Shown: positions 1 through 9,199 of the stretch, piece by piece
How positions within the stretch are numbered: the first letter of the stretch is position 1
Layout: every line of letters begins with the position of its first letter
NCBI GenBank assembly: GCA_018064505.1
Contig: JAGHVC010000108.1
Location: 1-64,000, forward strand
Reading direction: 5' to 3'
Length of the DNA: 64,000 nucleotides
From: Candidatus Minthosoma caballi
Lineage (GTDB): Bacteria > Bacteroidota > Bacteroidia > Bacteroidales > Bacteroidaceae
The notes under the pieces: generated by a model
Told to the model about the DNA's origin: nothing
The model's database searches: none
What the model saw: the letters and a program-made list of their open reading frames with translations, nothing else
Program-made: the position numbers and the translations under genes

Positions 1-88
1 AAACAGAGAAAGAGTTAGTTATTTAAAAGTAGTTGTAAGGTTTTCACCTATCTAACCTTTATGCGCGTGATGCGTCGAAAAGTTATCC

Positions 89-118
89 AGCTGGCATTCT
101 AGCATGCCAGCTTTTTTT
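89..118 (+). terminator. Rho-independent terminator
   Basis: Perfect 9-bp stem AGCTGGCAT-tctagc-ATGCCAGCT followed by a T tract. Confidence 0.8.
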
Positions 119-160
119 GTGCCATTATGAATCTGTCTATTTCCCGGCCCAAAACTCTCT

Positions 161-239
161 GCCCGTATGACTTGATTGCTTGCGCCCGATAAGCCATATC
201 GCATACAAGGCGTAAGCGATAATGCGTGACGGGCGCAAG
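161..239. repeat. 23-bp-phased palindromic intergenic repeat, locus A
   Basis: GCCC at 161 and 184 (23 bp apart); AAGGC ending 211 and GGGC ending 234 (23 bp apart); outer arms CTTGCGCCCG / CGGGCGCAAG are perfect inverted repeats. Confidence 0.7.
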
Positions 240-432
240 ATTTTCAGCTAGATTACTAATAATTGGATTAAACAAAAGCTAGTTTCTATGTAATGTTACT
301 TAGGCAAAGAAAAACGGAACAATGCTTAAATAATACTTTTATGACAAATGTTTGTATTTTTTGTCTTTACACTACGAAATTCGTCATAATTTTATAAAAA
401 ATTAGCTTTTGAATAATTTTTCTCTGTTTTTT

Positions 433-463
433 TTTGTCAATATATGAAAAAACCTTAATTTTG
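433..463 (+). promoter_or_regulatory. Bacteroidetes-type promoter (TTTG-N19-TAATTTTG)
   Basis: TTTG at 433-436 and TAATTTTG at 456-463, matching the TTTG/TAnnTTTG consensus; first plausible promoter upstream of the SusC gene. Confidence 0.6.
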
Positions 464-664
464 TACCGTAATATGTATAAATCGTTAAAAAAAGGAAAGA
501 GTCCTCTCTTCTTGCTGTTGATGATGCATACAAAATAGACTCATGCTACACATTATTTATAATAATAAAGAGCAGAGTTTGTTAAAGCATAGAAATTCAT
601 TGTAAGAACTCTAGCTAATTAACATTTGTTTCACTTAAAACGGCCGATTCTATTACATTAAAAA

Positions 665-702
665 GCGAAGACTTATCGAATTAAAAAACGAAGACTTATC
701 GA
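665..702 (+). repeat. Direct repeat CGAAGACTTATCGA x2 in the SusC leader
   Basis: gcgaagacttatcga at 665 and acgaagacttatcga at 688, 23 bp apart. Confidence 0.75.
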
Positions 703-799
703 AAGCGGGAAAAAACAAGAAACCAGAGTGTAAGTTTGACTCTCGCTCACAAGTATTAACCAATTTTTTATTAATTACCTATTTAAACTAATCCAAGTC

Positions 800-3700
800 A
801 TGAAGAATGTAAAATCATTCCAGATGAGAACGGTGCTTTTTGCACTGTTTGCGCTCTTCTCGGCAGCCATGTTCGCGCAGATTACCATCACTGGTACTGT
901 GTATGATGACATGGGCGAGGCTACTGGTGGAGCTGCCATTCGTGAAAAGGGTACTAGTAATGGTACTGCTTCTGATGTTAACGGTAAGTACACACTTCAG
1001 GTGTCAAAGTCAAGTGCCGTTCTTCAGGTGTCTTTCATGGGTTTCCAGACACAGGAAATCAAAGTAAACGGACGCAAGGTAATCAACATCAACCTTGTTC
1101 CTGATTCAAAGCTTCTTAACGAAGTTGTAACTATCGGTTACGGTACAATGAAGAAGAGCGACATCGCAGGCTCTGTAACTTCTGTCAACACAGAGGAGAT
1201 GATGCGTCGCGCTCCAATCAACCTTGCTGATGGTCTCAAGGGTGCAGCTGCAGGTGTGCTCGTTTCTTCAAACGACGGTTCTCCTGACGGCAACGCAAAC
1301 ATCCGCATCCGTGGTGTCGGAACCCTCAACGGCAACGCTAAGCCTCTCTGGGTTGTTGACGGTATTCAGGTTGGCACAGACGCTAACTTCCTCAACCCTG
1401 CTGACATCGAGTCTATCGAGGTTTTGAAGGATGCTTCTGCAACAGCTATCTACGGTTCTGCAGGTGCTAACGGTGTGATCATGGTTACAACTAAGCACGG
1501 CGACAAGGGTCACTCAGTTGTGAACTTCACAGCTAACTTCGGCATCCAGACTCTTGGCAACTCTCTCGATGTATGCGATGTTGACGGCTATGCTCGCAAC
1601 ATCCGCCAGATCTGGGAGAATGACGGCACTCGCTGGAATGATGTATGGGACGAGAAGTATGACGGCAAGCGTAAATATACAGATTGGCAGGACAAGATGA
1701 CTCGTGCTGCTCTTCGTCAGAACTACAACATCTCTGCTTCAGGCGGCAATGACAAGACTCAGTACAACTACTCTCTCGGTTTCCTCCGCAACGAGGGTAT
1801 CATCGTGAACTCACAGTACCAGCGTCTCAACGCTCGCGCTAATGTGAAGACTCAGATTAACAAGTGGCTCGAGTTCGGTGGCGACATCAGCTATGTTCAT
1901 AGCGACTCTCACGGTTCAAACTCTAAGACAGGTAACTTCGGTAACGCATCTTCTCTCCGCGACCTCGCTGTAATGTGTCCTACAATGGACTTCGTTACTC
2001 GTTCAGACGCAACATACGACGGCGTTCCTGCTGGCACTTATGTTTCTCCAAATGTTGTTAACCCTGACGGAACATTCGGTGAAGTTCTTTGTGGTAAGGA
2101 TGTAAACGAAGGCTTCCTTGGCTCAACAATGGGTAACCTCTACGCTAAGCAGATGGAGCTCAACAGCCGTAACCGCGTTAACCGCACACTTGCTTCTGCT
2201 TACATGAACATCCAGCTTGCTAAGGGTCTCTCTTTCAAGACTCTCGCTTCTTACAACTACCTCTCAGGCAGCAACAACAACTTCTCTGGCGGCATCAAGC
2301 GCGTGAACTATGTAAATGGTCAGGCTATTGATGTAACTCAGGGCGGTAATGCTTATGTTAACCCAGGTGATGACAATCACTACAAGTTCGGTGTTGGCAA
2401 CTGGGAAAACCAGACTCTTTCAATTGACAACACTCTCACTTATCAGTTCAAGAACGACATCCATGACCTCACATTCATGCTTGGTAATGAGGTGACTCGC
2501 TACTATGGTCAGTCTGTAAGTGCAAATGCAGAGCACTTCTGGTCAAAGGATGTACGCGACACTTCTCTCGGACTTCTCCCTGCAAAGAAGAGTGGCAATG
2601 GCTCGCTCAACCTTGAGTCACGCGGCATCTCTTACTTCGGTCGTGTTGCTTACTCACTTCTCAACCGCTACATCGTAACAGCTACTCTCCGTCGTGACGG
2701 TTCTTCAAACTTCGGTGCTGGCAACCGCTGGGGTACTTTCCCATCAGCTGCTGTTGCATGGCGTGTTTCTGAGGAGTCATTCATGCAGAATCAGAATGTA
2801 GTTGACAACCTCAAGCTTCGTTTCGGCTGGGGTCAGACTGGTAACTCAGGTGGTGCTACAGATAGATCAGTTCCTGGTCTTATCCTCGACCCAGCTACTA
2901 AGTACACTCTCTACTCTGCAGGATCAGGTATGGGTCAGTGGAATGCATTCGGCTTCAACACAGGTTACTTCCTCGGTCTCGTTGATACAAACCTCAAGTG
3001 GGAGACTAACGAGCAGTTCAACATCGGTCTCGATGCTACTCTCCTCAATGGCGACATCAACTTGACAGTTGACTACTTCGTTCGTAACACTAAGGATCTT
3101 CTCGTAAACCGTGAAGTTCGCCCTTCAACAGGTTTCTCTTCTGTTTATACTAACTACGGTAACATCCGCAACTCTGGTCTTGAGGTCTCTCTTGGCTACA
3201 ACAAGCGCATCAACAAGGACTGGAGCATCAACGCAACTCTCACAGGCTCTACTTTGAGAAACCGTGTGACTAAGCTTGACAACCCTCTCTTCGGTACTAA
3301 CTCTTCTTCAGCAGGTGGCTACAATGACGAAGGTAACACAATGGCAGTAGGTGCTTCTGATGGTTATCACTGGGGCGACCACTCTATCTCTCGCGAAGGC
3401 AGCGCTGTAGGTTCATTCTATGGCTATAGAGTTCAGGGCGTTATCAAGACTCAGGAAGATCTCGACTATGTTCACAATCGCCCAGTATATAACGAAAAGG
3501 GTGAGCAGGTTGGCACATTCGACTCTCAGCCAGAGGCTCAGCTCGGTGACTACATGTTCAAGGACTTGAATAAAGATGGTAATATTGACGAGAAGGATAG
3601 AGACATCCTCGGTCATGGCTTCCCATCAGTTAACTATGGCTTGAACCTTGGTGCTAACTACAAGAACTGGGACTTCTCTATCTACATGTACGGCGTGCTC

Positions 3701-4138
3701 GGTCAGGACATCCTTTCTTACTCTGCAATGCGTCTTACTAATGTATTTGCTTCGGATGACGGTTTCACTCCAAACATCCTCAAGTCAGCTGCTGCTCAGG
3801 CATGGTCTGTTGACAATCCTAACGGCAATGTTGCTCGTCTCACAAGACTTGACAAGAACCTCAACATGCGTTGCTCTGATGCATGGGTTAAGAACGGCAA
3901 CTTCCTCAAGATTTCTAACATCCAGGTAGGCTACACTATCCCACGCGACTTCCTCGACAAGATTGGTATTCAGGGTGCTCGAGTTTACGCATCTGTTCAG
4001 AACCTCCTCACATTCTCTCCATACAACAAGTATGGCGATCCTGAGGTTGGTATCCGTGATGTCCTCTTCACAGGTCTTGACACAGGTCGCTACCCTTCAC
4101 CACGCACTTATCAGCTTGGTGTAAGCGTACAGTTCTAA
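800..4138 (+). CDS. SusC/RagA-family TonB-dependent outer-membrane receptor
   Basis: Signal peptide, carboxypeptidase-like N-domain (ITGTVYDDMGEATGGAAIREKGT), plug motif (SIEVLKDASATAIYGSAGANGVIMVTTKHG), C-terminal barrel ending in F. Confidence 0.97.
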   Translation: MKNVKSFQMRTVLFALFALFSAAMFAQITITGTVYDDMGEATGGAAIREKGTSNGTASDVNGKYTLQVSKSSAVLQVSFMGFQTQEIKVNGRKVININLVPDSKLLNEVVTIGYGTMKKSDIAGSVTSVNTEEMMRRAPINLADGLKGAAAGVLVSSNDGSPDGNANIRIRGVGTLNGNAKPLWVVDGIQVGTDANFLNPADIESIEVLKDASATAIYGSAGANGVIMVTTKHGDKGHSVVNFTANFGIQTLGNSLDVCDVDGYARNIRQIWENDGTRWNDVWDEKYDGKRKYTDWQDKMTRAALRQNYNISASGGNDKTQYNYSLGFLRNEGIIVNSQYQRLNARANVKTQINKWLEFGGDISYVHSDSHGSNSKTGNFGNASSLRDLAVMCPTMDFVTRSDATYDGVPAGTYVSPNVVNPDGTFGEVLCGKDVNEGFLGSTMGNLYAKQMELNSRNRVNRTLASAYMNIQLAKGLSFKTLASYNYLSGSNNNFSGGIKRVNYVNGQAIDVTQGGNAYVNPGDDNHYKFGVGNWENQTLSIDNTLTYQFKNDIHDLTFMLGNEVTRYYGQSVSANAEHFWSKDVRDTSLGLLPAKKSGNGSLNLESRGISYFGRVAYSLLNRYIVTATLRRDGSSNFGAGNRWGTFPSAAVAWRVSEESFMQNQNVVDNLKLRFGWGQTGNSGGATDRSVPGLILDPATKYTLYSAGSGMGQWNAFGFNTGYFLGLVDTNLKWETNEQFNIGLDATLLNGDINLTVDYFVRNTKDLLVNREVRPSTGFSSVYTNYGNIRNSGLEVSLGYNKRINKDWSINATLTGSTLRNRVTKLDNPLFGTNSSSAGGYNDEGNTMAVGASDGYHWGDHSISREGSAVGSFYGYRVQGVIKTQEDLDYVHNRPVYNEKGEQVGTFDSQPEAQLGDYMFKDLNKDGNIDEKDRDILGHGFPSVNYGLNLGANYKNWDFSIYMYGVLGQDILSYSAMRLTNVFASDDGFTPNILKSAAAQAWSVDNPNGNVARLTRLDKNLNMRCSDAWVKNGNFLKISNIQVGYTIPRDFLDKIGIQGARVYASVQNLLTFSPYNKYGDPEVGIRDVLFTGLDTGRYPSPRTYQLGVSVQF

Positions 4139-4213
4139 TCCGTTTTCAAAATTCTTAGACATTAATCATTAGGTCAAAGAAAGTAAAACAAAATTAAACA
4201 AAAGTATAATCTT

Positions 4214-6193
4214 ATGAACAAGAAATTAATATATAGTTTGCTTGCAGGAGCAGCTGTTATGACCAGCTTCAGCTCATGCGACAACGAAGAGTTCCTTGAT
4301 GTGACTCACTACAACATTCTTGGTTCGGGCACAATGTACGAGAGTGATGCTAATGCTGATGCAGCTTTGATGGCATGCTATGACATGGTGCTCCCAAGTA
4401 ACTATCCAGGTCACAATGGTGACCCATACAAGCCATACATCTTCACTGGCCTCCACCCAACAATGGACACACAGGCTACTGGCTGGGATAAGAACTTCAT
4501 GACTCAGGAGTGGAATGCTCAGGAGGAGAACCTTGAGCATGGCTGGGATCACGCTTATGCAGCAATCTCTCGCTCTAACGACTTCCTCGCAGGTCTCGCA
4601 ACAGCAACTAATGTTTCTGAGGCTGCAATGAAATCTTTCGAAGGCGAAGGTCGCGCACTCCGCGCATATCAGTACTTCTGGCTTGCTACAACATTCGGCC
4701 GCGTGCCAATGCTTGCTACTGGTGAGAACTACGCAAATGCTCCTCAAAAGGCTCGTGCAAAGGACTATGCTGAAATGTGGGACTTCATCATTGAGGACCT
4801 CACAAAGGCAGCTGAACTCCTTGATTGGACTCCTTACAATGGCGAGTATGGCCGTTGCACAAAGGGTATGGCTCTTGCTTACCTTGGCGATGCTTACATG
4901 TGGAAGGCTTATCGCTGCAATGATGAGTCTCTCTATGATGAGGCAGCTAAGTGCTTCGAACAGATTCTTTCAAAGACTGAAATCTATAAGCTCAATCCAT
5001 CATACACAACTCTCTGGGATGCAGACGAGGCTTGGGGCAAAGAGGCAATCTGGCAGCAGGTACTCAACGAAGGTGACCAGTGGGGCGGCTGGGACGGCTC
5101 TAAGTGGTCTGAGGCTCACGGCTGGGTAGGTTTCTACTGCGGTGCTCCTGCTAACGGCGCTTGGGGTACACTCGCTATCTCTTGGGAGGTTTATGATGCA
5201 TTTGAGGACGGCGACAAGCGTCGTGACGGCTCTCTCGTAACTGCTGCTATCCCTGCTTCTGAATTGAAGCGTGTGGGCAAGGAGCGTTGGGCACAGAAGT
5301 ACATCCGCAATGCACACTTCATCGCTGATCCTGAGAACGCTAAGTATGTAGGTGAAGCTAAGCCATATGTTGGCCCTGGTAACGAAGGCGAAATGAAGCT
5401 TGACCCTGCTATGCCAATCGGTTTCAATGGATTCAACCAGGAGGTTGTGTTCTACAACACATTCCATCGTGATTCTTCAGAGCCAGCTCCAACAGTTTAT
5501 TCTACTAAGCACTGGCGTAACGGCCGTGGTACTCACTGGGCAGGTGACCAGTGGCTCCCAGCTCATGTTTACATGAAGCGTCTTCCTAATGTAATGCTCG
5601 ACTATGCTGAGTGCCTCTTCCGTAAGGGTGGCTCTGAAAATGAAAACAAGGCATGGGGTCTTATCGCAGAACTTCGTGATCGTGCATTCGGTAACAAGGA
5701 GGTTGGCATGAAGGATCAGCTTACTACTAAGTTCAATGTTTACTATGGTCACCTCGCTGAAATCTACGGCGATAATGGTTATGGTAAGTATGTTAAGAGC
5801 GACGAATATCCATACATCTTCTCTGAGTCAACAGTTACAGTTCCTGATGCTAAGACTTATTACACTCAGCTCAAGGCTGCTAAGGGCTTCACTTCTCCAG
5901 TTTGGAAGGTTGCTGTAAACGAGGAGCGTCGTAAGGAGTTCAACGCAGAATGGTGCCTCCGCTGCGACATGCAGAAGTCAGGCTATCTTGTTGACCACAT
6001 CGAGCACAACTACCCTAAGGGCATCGGCCAGGAAAAGGGCGAAGCTCAGCTCAAGGAGTGGCGTACATACCGTGGCTTCGACTTCAATCTTGACAAGATG
6101 GATATGCCTATCCCAGAGGCCGAGATCATCAAGAACCCACTTTGTGACCAGAACTCTGCTTATGTAAGCAATACAGAGGGATCAGCTGAGTAA
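4214..6193 (+). CDS. SusD/RagB-family surface lipoprotein
   Basis: Lipobox ...TSFSSC, TPR-like SusD features (ALRAYQYFWLATTFGRVPM), directly downstream of SusC. Confidence 0.95.
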   Translation: MNKKLIYSLLAGAAVMTSFSSCDNEEFLDVTHYNILGSGTMYESDANADAALMACYDMVLPSNYPGHNGDPYKPYIFTGLHPTMDTQATGWDKNFMTQEWNAQEENLEHGWDHAYAAISRSNDFLAGLATATNVSEAAMKSFEGEGRALRAYQYFWLATTFGRVPMLATGENYANAPQKARAKDYAEMWDFIIEDLTKAAELLDWTPYNGEYGRCTKGMALAYLGDAYMWKAYRCNDESLYDEAAKCFEQILSKTEIYKLNPSYTTLWDADEAWGKEAIWQQVLNEGDQWGGWDGSKWSEAHGWVGFYCGAPANGAWGTLAISWEVYDAFEDGDKRRDGSLVTAAIPASELKRVGKERWAQKYIRNAHFIADPENAKYVGEAKPYVGPGNEGEMKLDPAMPIGFNGFNQEVVFYNTFHRDSSEPAPTVYSTKHWRNGRGTHWAGDQWLPAHVYMKRLPNVMLDYAECLFRKGGSENENKAWGLIAELRDRAFGNKEVGMKDQLTTKFNVYYGHLAEIYGDNGYGKYVKSDEYPYIFSESTVTVPDAKTYYTQLKAAKGFTSPVWKVAVNEERRKEFNAEWCLRCDMQKSGYLVDHIEHNYPKGIGQEKGEAQLKEWRTYRGFDFNLDKMDMPIPEAEIIKNPLCDQNSAYVSNTEGSAE

Positions 6194-6212
6194 TTCTTTT
6201 TGAATCACTATA

Positions 6213-6250
6213 AACAAAAACTGCCGAGCATTCGCCCGGCAGTTTTTGTT
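6213..6250. terminator. Bidirectional Rho-independent terminator
   Basis: AACAAAAACTGCCG ... CGGCAGTTTTTGTT inverted repeat after SusD and before the convergent 6373 gene. Confidence 0.85.
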
Positions 6251-6372
6251 GTAATATAAGTAAAGTGCGTGTCTTCTGCAAAAGAGTCAAATAATGTTGT
6301 TGAGTCACACACTATGGATTCTTATAAGTTATTTTTTATACATTACTAAATACCACTTGGGGTGTCTGAAAA

Positions 6373-7806
6373 TCATTTGAGGAGAGAAGAGAGGGCTTCC
6401 TTGTTGATGCTTACTTTCCCCTTAATCAGTTCTGGAACATTAAATGACTTTGTTCTGTAGGTGTAGAATGAAGCGTCTTTTTGAGGCAGCGTGAAAGGTT
6501 TGTCGCAGTTGCCTTGTTCATCAATATGAATGATGTAAGGGCGTGTGTAAAGCCCGTCGTCGCGTCGAGAAGAATAGATGAGCCAGCGACTGTTGCTGCT
6601 CCAAGAATGATATGAAGCACGCTTGCCTGTTTCTTTCATTAGCTTGTGTGGCTGAGAAGCTTCTGACGATTGCAAATCAATCATGTAAAGTGCTGCGTCT
6701 TTGTGCCATATAGAGAAAGTGCCGTAGTCTGCAAGTGTGTAGATGAGATGCTTCCCGTCTGGTGATACGCGTGGGAAGGAGACGCTGCGCCCTTCGTTGT
6801 AGAGAGTATCTACTGTCTCGCTGAAAGTGCGTGTAGATGCTTCAAAGTCAATGGAACAGAGGGCATATTTTACTTTCTCGTATTCGTCTGGCATTTGCAC
6901 GCTGTCGGCAGAGCAGAAATAGAGCGTTTTGCCGTCAGGAGACCAAGAAGGGAATGTCTCAAACGCAGATCTTGAATGTAGCTGAGGACATGAAAGAATG
7001 TCTCCTGTTTCCACATCATATACTATAATGTCAGACGAGAAGTCAAAAACCTCAATTCTGTTCACATCTGTTGTGTGGAAGAGCTGCTTAGTGTTGTTGT
7101 TGGAGAATGCAACATATTTTCCAGATGGATGCCATGATGGATAGACAAAAGATGGCGAAGGAGTTAAATGGCTGAATGTGAGAGGCGATTTTTCGGAATT
7201 TGAGATGTATGTTCCTCCGAAATCCACTCTAAGGTGGAATAGCATCTTCTCTGGATTTTGCTGGCAGAAGGAATGGCAATTCATGCAACCGCCATTTGTC
7301 TGGCTATTTGTGATGATTGCCTCTTCTTCGTATGTCTCAAGATTGCGCTGATAAATGCCCATCTTCCCCCATTGCTCGTACCCTGGCTCTATGAGTCGGT
7401 ATGCCAAGTATGGGTCAATGGAATCTTGTGATATGTAGATGTTAAATGCGTCATATTCAACCCATTTACTGTTTTGTTTTCCTTGGATTCGGATGGCGAC
7501 GGTGTTAGCTTCTTTAATGAGTGACTGCCAATCGTCAATGCCAATGCAAAAGCCTTCTTCGCCTTGTTCTCCCACCACGATTGTCTTTGAGCCAGCTTGA
7601 AACACTGCTTGTGCCTCGTCCAGCATGAGCGAGTCGGCTAACGCAAAGGTTGGAGCTGCAATGTTGCATGGCATTGTCACCTCAGTATAGTCAGGTGATA
7701 TGACGGCTTTTTTATGCAATTGTTCTGCCTCTTGCTCGCTAAGGGTGCAAGAAAATACAAGTATATTTACTGCTATTACGAAAATATATACAAGAAATTT
7801 GCGCAT
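6373..7806 (-). CDS. TolB/PD40 beta-propeller lipoprotein with a CxxCH haem motif
   Basis: Lipobox LVFSC; CMNCHSF motif; propeller repeats (PSWHPSGKYVAFSNN, PSWSPDGKTLYFCS, FPRVSPDGKHLIYT, HSWSSNSRWLIYSS). Confidence 0.85.
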   Translation of the reverse strand: MRKFLVYIFVIAVNILVFSCTLSEQEAEQLHKKAVISPDYTEVTMPCNIAAPTFALADSLMLDEAQAVFQAGSKTIVVGEQGEEGFCIGIDDWQSLIKEANTVAIRIQGKQNSKWVEYDAFNIYISQDSIDPYLAYRLIEPGYEQWGKMGIYQRNLETYEEEAIITNSQTNGGCMNCHSFCQQNPEKMLFHLRVDFGGTYISNSEKSPLTFSHLTPSPSFVYPSWHPSGKYVAFSNNNTKQLFHTTDVNRIEVFDFSSDIIVYDVETGDILSCPQLHSRSAFETFPSWSPDGKTLYFCSADSVQMPDEYEKVKYALCSIDFEASTRTFSETVDTLYNEGRSVSFPRVSPDGKHLIYTLADYGTFSIWHKDAALYMIDLQSSEASQPHKLMKETGKRASYHSWSSNSRWLIYSSRRDDGLYTRPYIIHIDEQGNCDKPFTLPQKDASFYTYRTKSFNVPELIKGKVSINKEALSSLLK

Positions 7807-7859
7807 AGTTTATATATGGTGAAAATATGACGAAAACAAAGAAGTTGGGTCTTCAATAA

Positions 7860-9020
7860 TCATTCAGTTTTAGCTCTTTTGTAATACTCCTCGAAGTAAT
7901 GAGGCAATGGCTGTGGGAGGTCTGGTGTGCCTTTGAACTCATCAATCATGGATACAAATTGCTGTTCGTAGCCAGCAAGAATGTAGAGAGAACCAAGGTA
8001 GTGGAGGGTGGTGCGGCACTGTGTTGTGCCCTTAGTGGCTCTGGCAATATGAAGCAAATCATCGTCTAAGCCACGGATGCCAGAGAAGCGGTTGTCTTCA
8101 ATTAAACACTTACGCTTCATGCTGATTTCAGGGTCGGCATTTGATGTGTTGTCACTTAGCAGTGTGTAATAATGCTCGCACCAGTCATGATAATAATATG
8201 CATTATCGAGCCACTTCAGATACTTTTTTGCAACATCATATTGCCCATAAATGATGTTGGTTTGCACGAGTCGCTGCAATAGTCGCGGAGAGAGATTGTT
8301 CATCTTTTCATTGGCTTCAAATGCGTATCTTTGGGCTTGAGCAATGTGTCCCATGGAATAGTAAATATCGCTGAGCATTGCTGCTATTTCTGGAGTCTTT
8401 ATCACATCCACATAGATGCTCCGAATGTCTTCGCAAGGCTGATCGAAAATCTTGTCGCCAAGGATTCCTTTTTCTGCTAAAGCAGTATTTAAGGTGTTTT
8501 GAATTAACAAGTTACTAATTGGTGTATTGTCACCGGTTTCGCTAATGATGGCATCCCAATCTTGATGGCGAGTCATCACGCTAAGGCGCATGAATTGCAT
8601 GTTCTGAGGATCTACATGAAACCCAAAAACCTGCAGCAATCCCATGCCGCTAAGACTGGTGGCGATTAATGTGCCGATGATAAATGTGAAGAATAGCGGC
8701 AGGGCGTTTTTCATCCAGATGTTCTTCACTTTTTTAGTCGTGATAGTCAGTGCTATCATAATACATGTCAGCAAGGATGCTATCACAATTGCGCCATGTA
8801 TTGGATTTGCAAAAAACTGCAAGAAGAAGGTACGAACTAAATATGGTAAACCTTCTATGGAGAGTATTTCATTTGCGATTTTTGAGTTGTAATAGAAAGT
8901 GCTCCAGCATTCCTTGTATTGCAATACTCGGATGCCAAGCAGCCAAAATGCAACGCCGCTTGTACAAAAACACACAAGAGCCGTTACGACTCTAATAATC
9001 CAGTTTTTTTTCTCTTTCAT
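7860..9020 (-). CDS. Polytopic membrane protein, DUF6057-like (tentative)
   Basis: N-terminal TM segments (ALVCFCTSGVAFWLLG; IVIASLLTCIMIALTI; LPLFFTFIIGTLIATSL) and TPR-like C-terminal half; paired with the PD40 gene. Confidence 0.6.
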   Translation of the reverse strand: MKEKKNWIIRVVTALVCFCTSGVAFWLLGIRVLQYKECWSTFYYNSKIANEILSIEGLPYLVRTFFLQFFANPIHGAIVIASLLTCIMIALTITTKKVKNIWMKNALPLFFTFIIGTLIATSLSGMGLLQVFGFHVDPQNMQFMRLSVMTRHQDWDAIISETGDNTPISNLLIQNTLNTALAEKGILGDKIFDQPCEDIRSIYVDVIKTPEIAAMLSDIYYSMGHIAQAQRYAFEANEKMNNLSPRLLQRLVQTNIIYGQYDVAKKYLKWLDNAYYYHDWCEHYYTLLSDNTSNADPEISMKRKCLIEDNRFSGIRGLDDDLLHIARATKGTTQCRTTLHYLGSLYILAGYEQQFVSMIDEFKGTPDLPQPLPHYFEEYYKRAKTE

Positions 9021-9024
9021 ATTG

Positions 9025-9032
9025 CAAAGTTA
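9025..9032 (-). promoter_or_regulatory. -7 promoter element TAACTTTG for the 9020-6373 operon
   Basis: caaagtta on plus = TAACTTTG on minus, immediately upstream of the 9020 start. Confidence 0.55.
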
Positions 9033-9149
9033 ATTATAATTAATGACAAACCTTAGAGAAAGTATATCTTATTTTGTCAAAAGTAGTTAATATTCGATAA
9101 TAATCGGCCACTTTTTAATAATGTGTGTGTTTTTCTCAATTCTTTTTAC

Positions 9150-9157
9150 TATATTTG
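9150..9157 (+). promoter_or_regulatory. -7 promoter element TATATTTG
   Basis: Consensus TAnnTTTG about 45 bp upstream of the ATG at 9200; lies inside the 5' extension of the supplied ORF, supporting the downstream start. Confidence 0.5.
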
Positions 9158-9199
9158 CATCCGTTTCGTATATTGTATAAAATAATACCTTTCAGAATA

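Noticed and set aside
4274-5467. Minus-strand ORFs of 148-157 aa opposite SusD
   Set aside because: Antisense to a strong CDS, no domains; codon-bias artefacts.
9125-9199. Extended N-terminus of the 819-aa ORF
   Set aside because: A -7 promoter element (9150-9157) lies inside it and the internal Met at 9200 starts a normal signal peptide.
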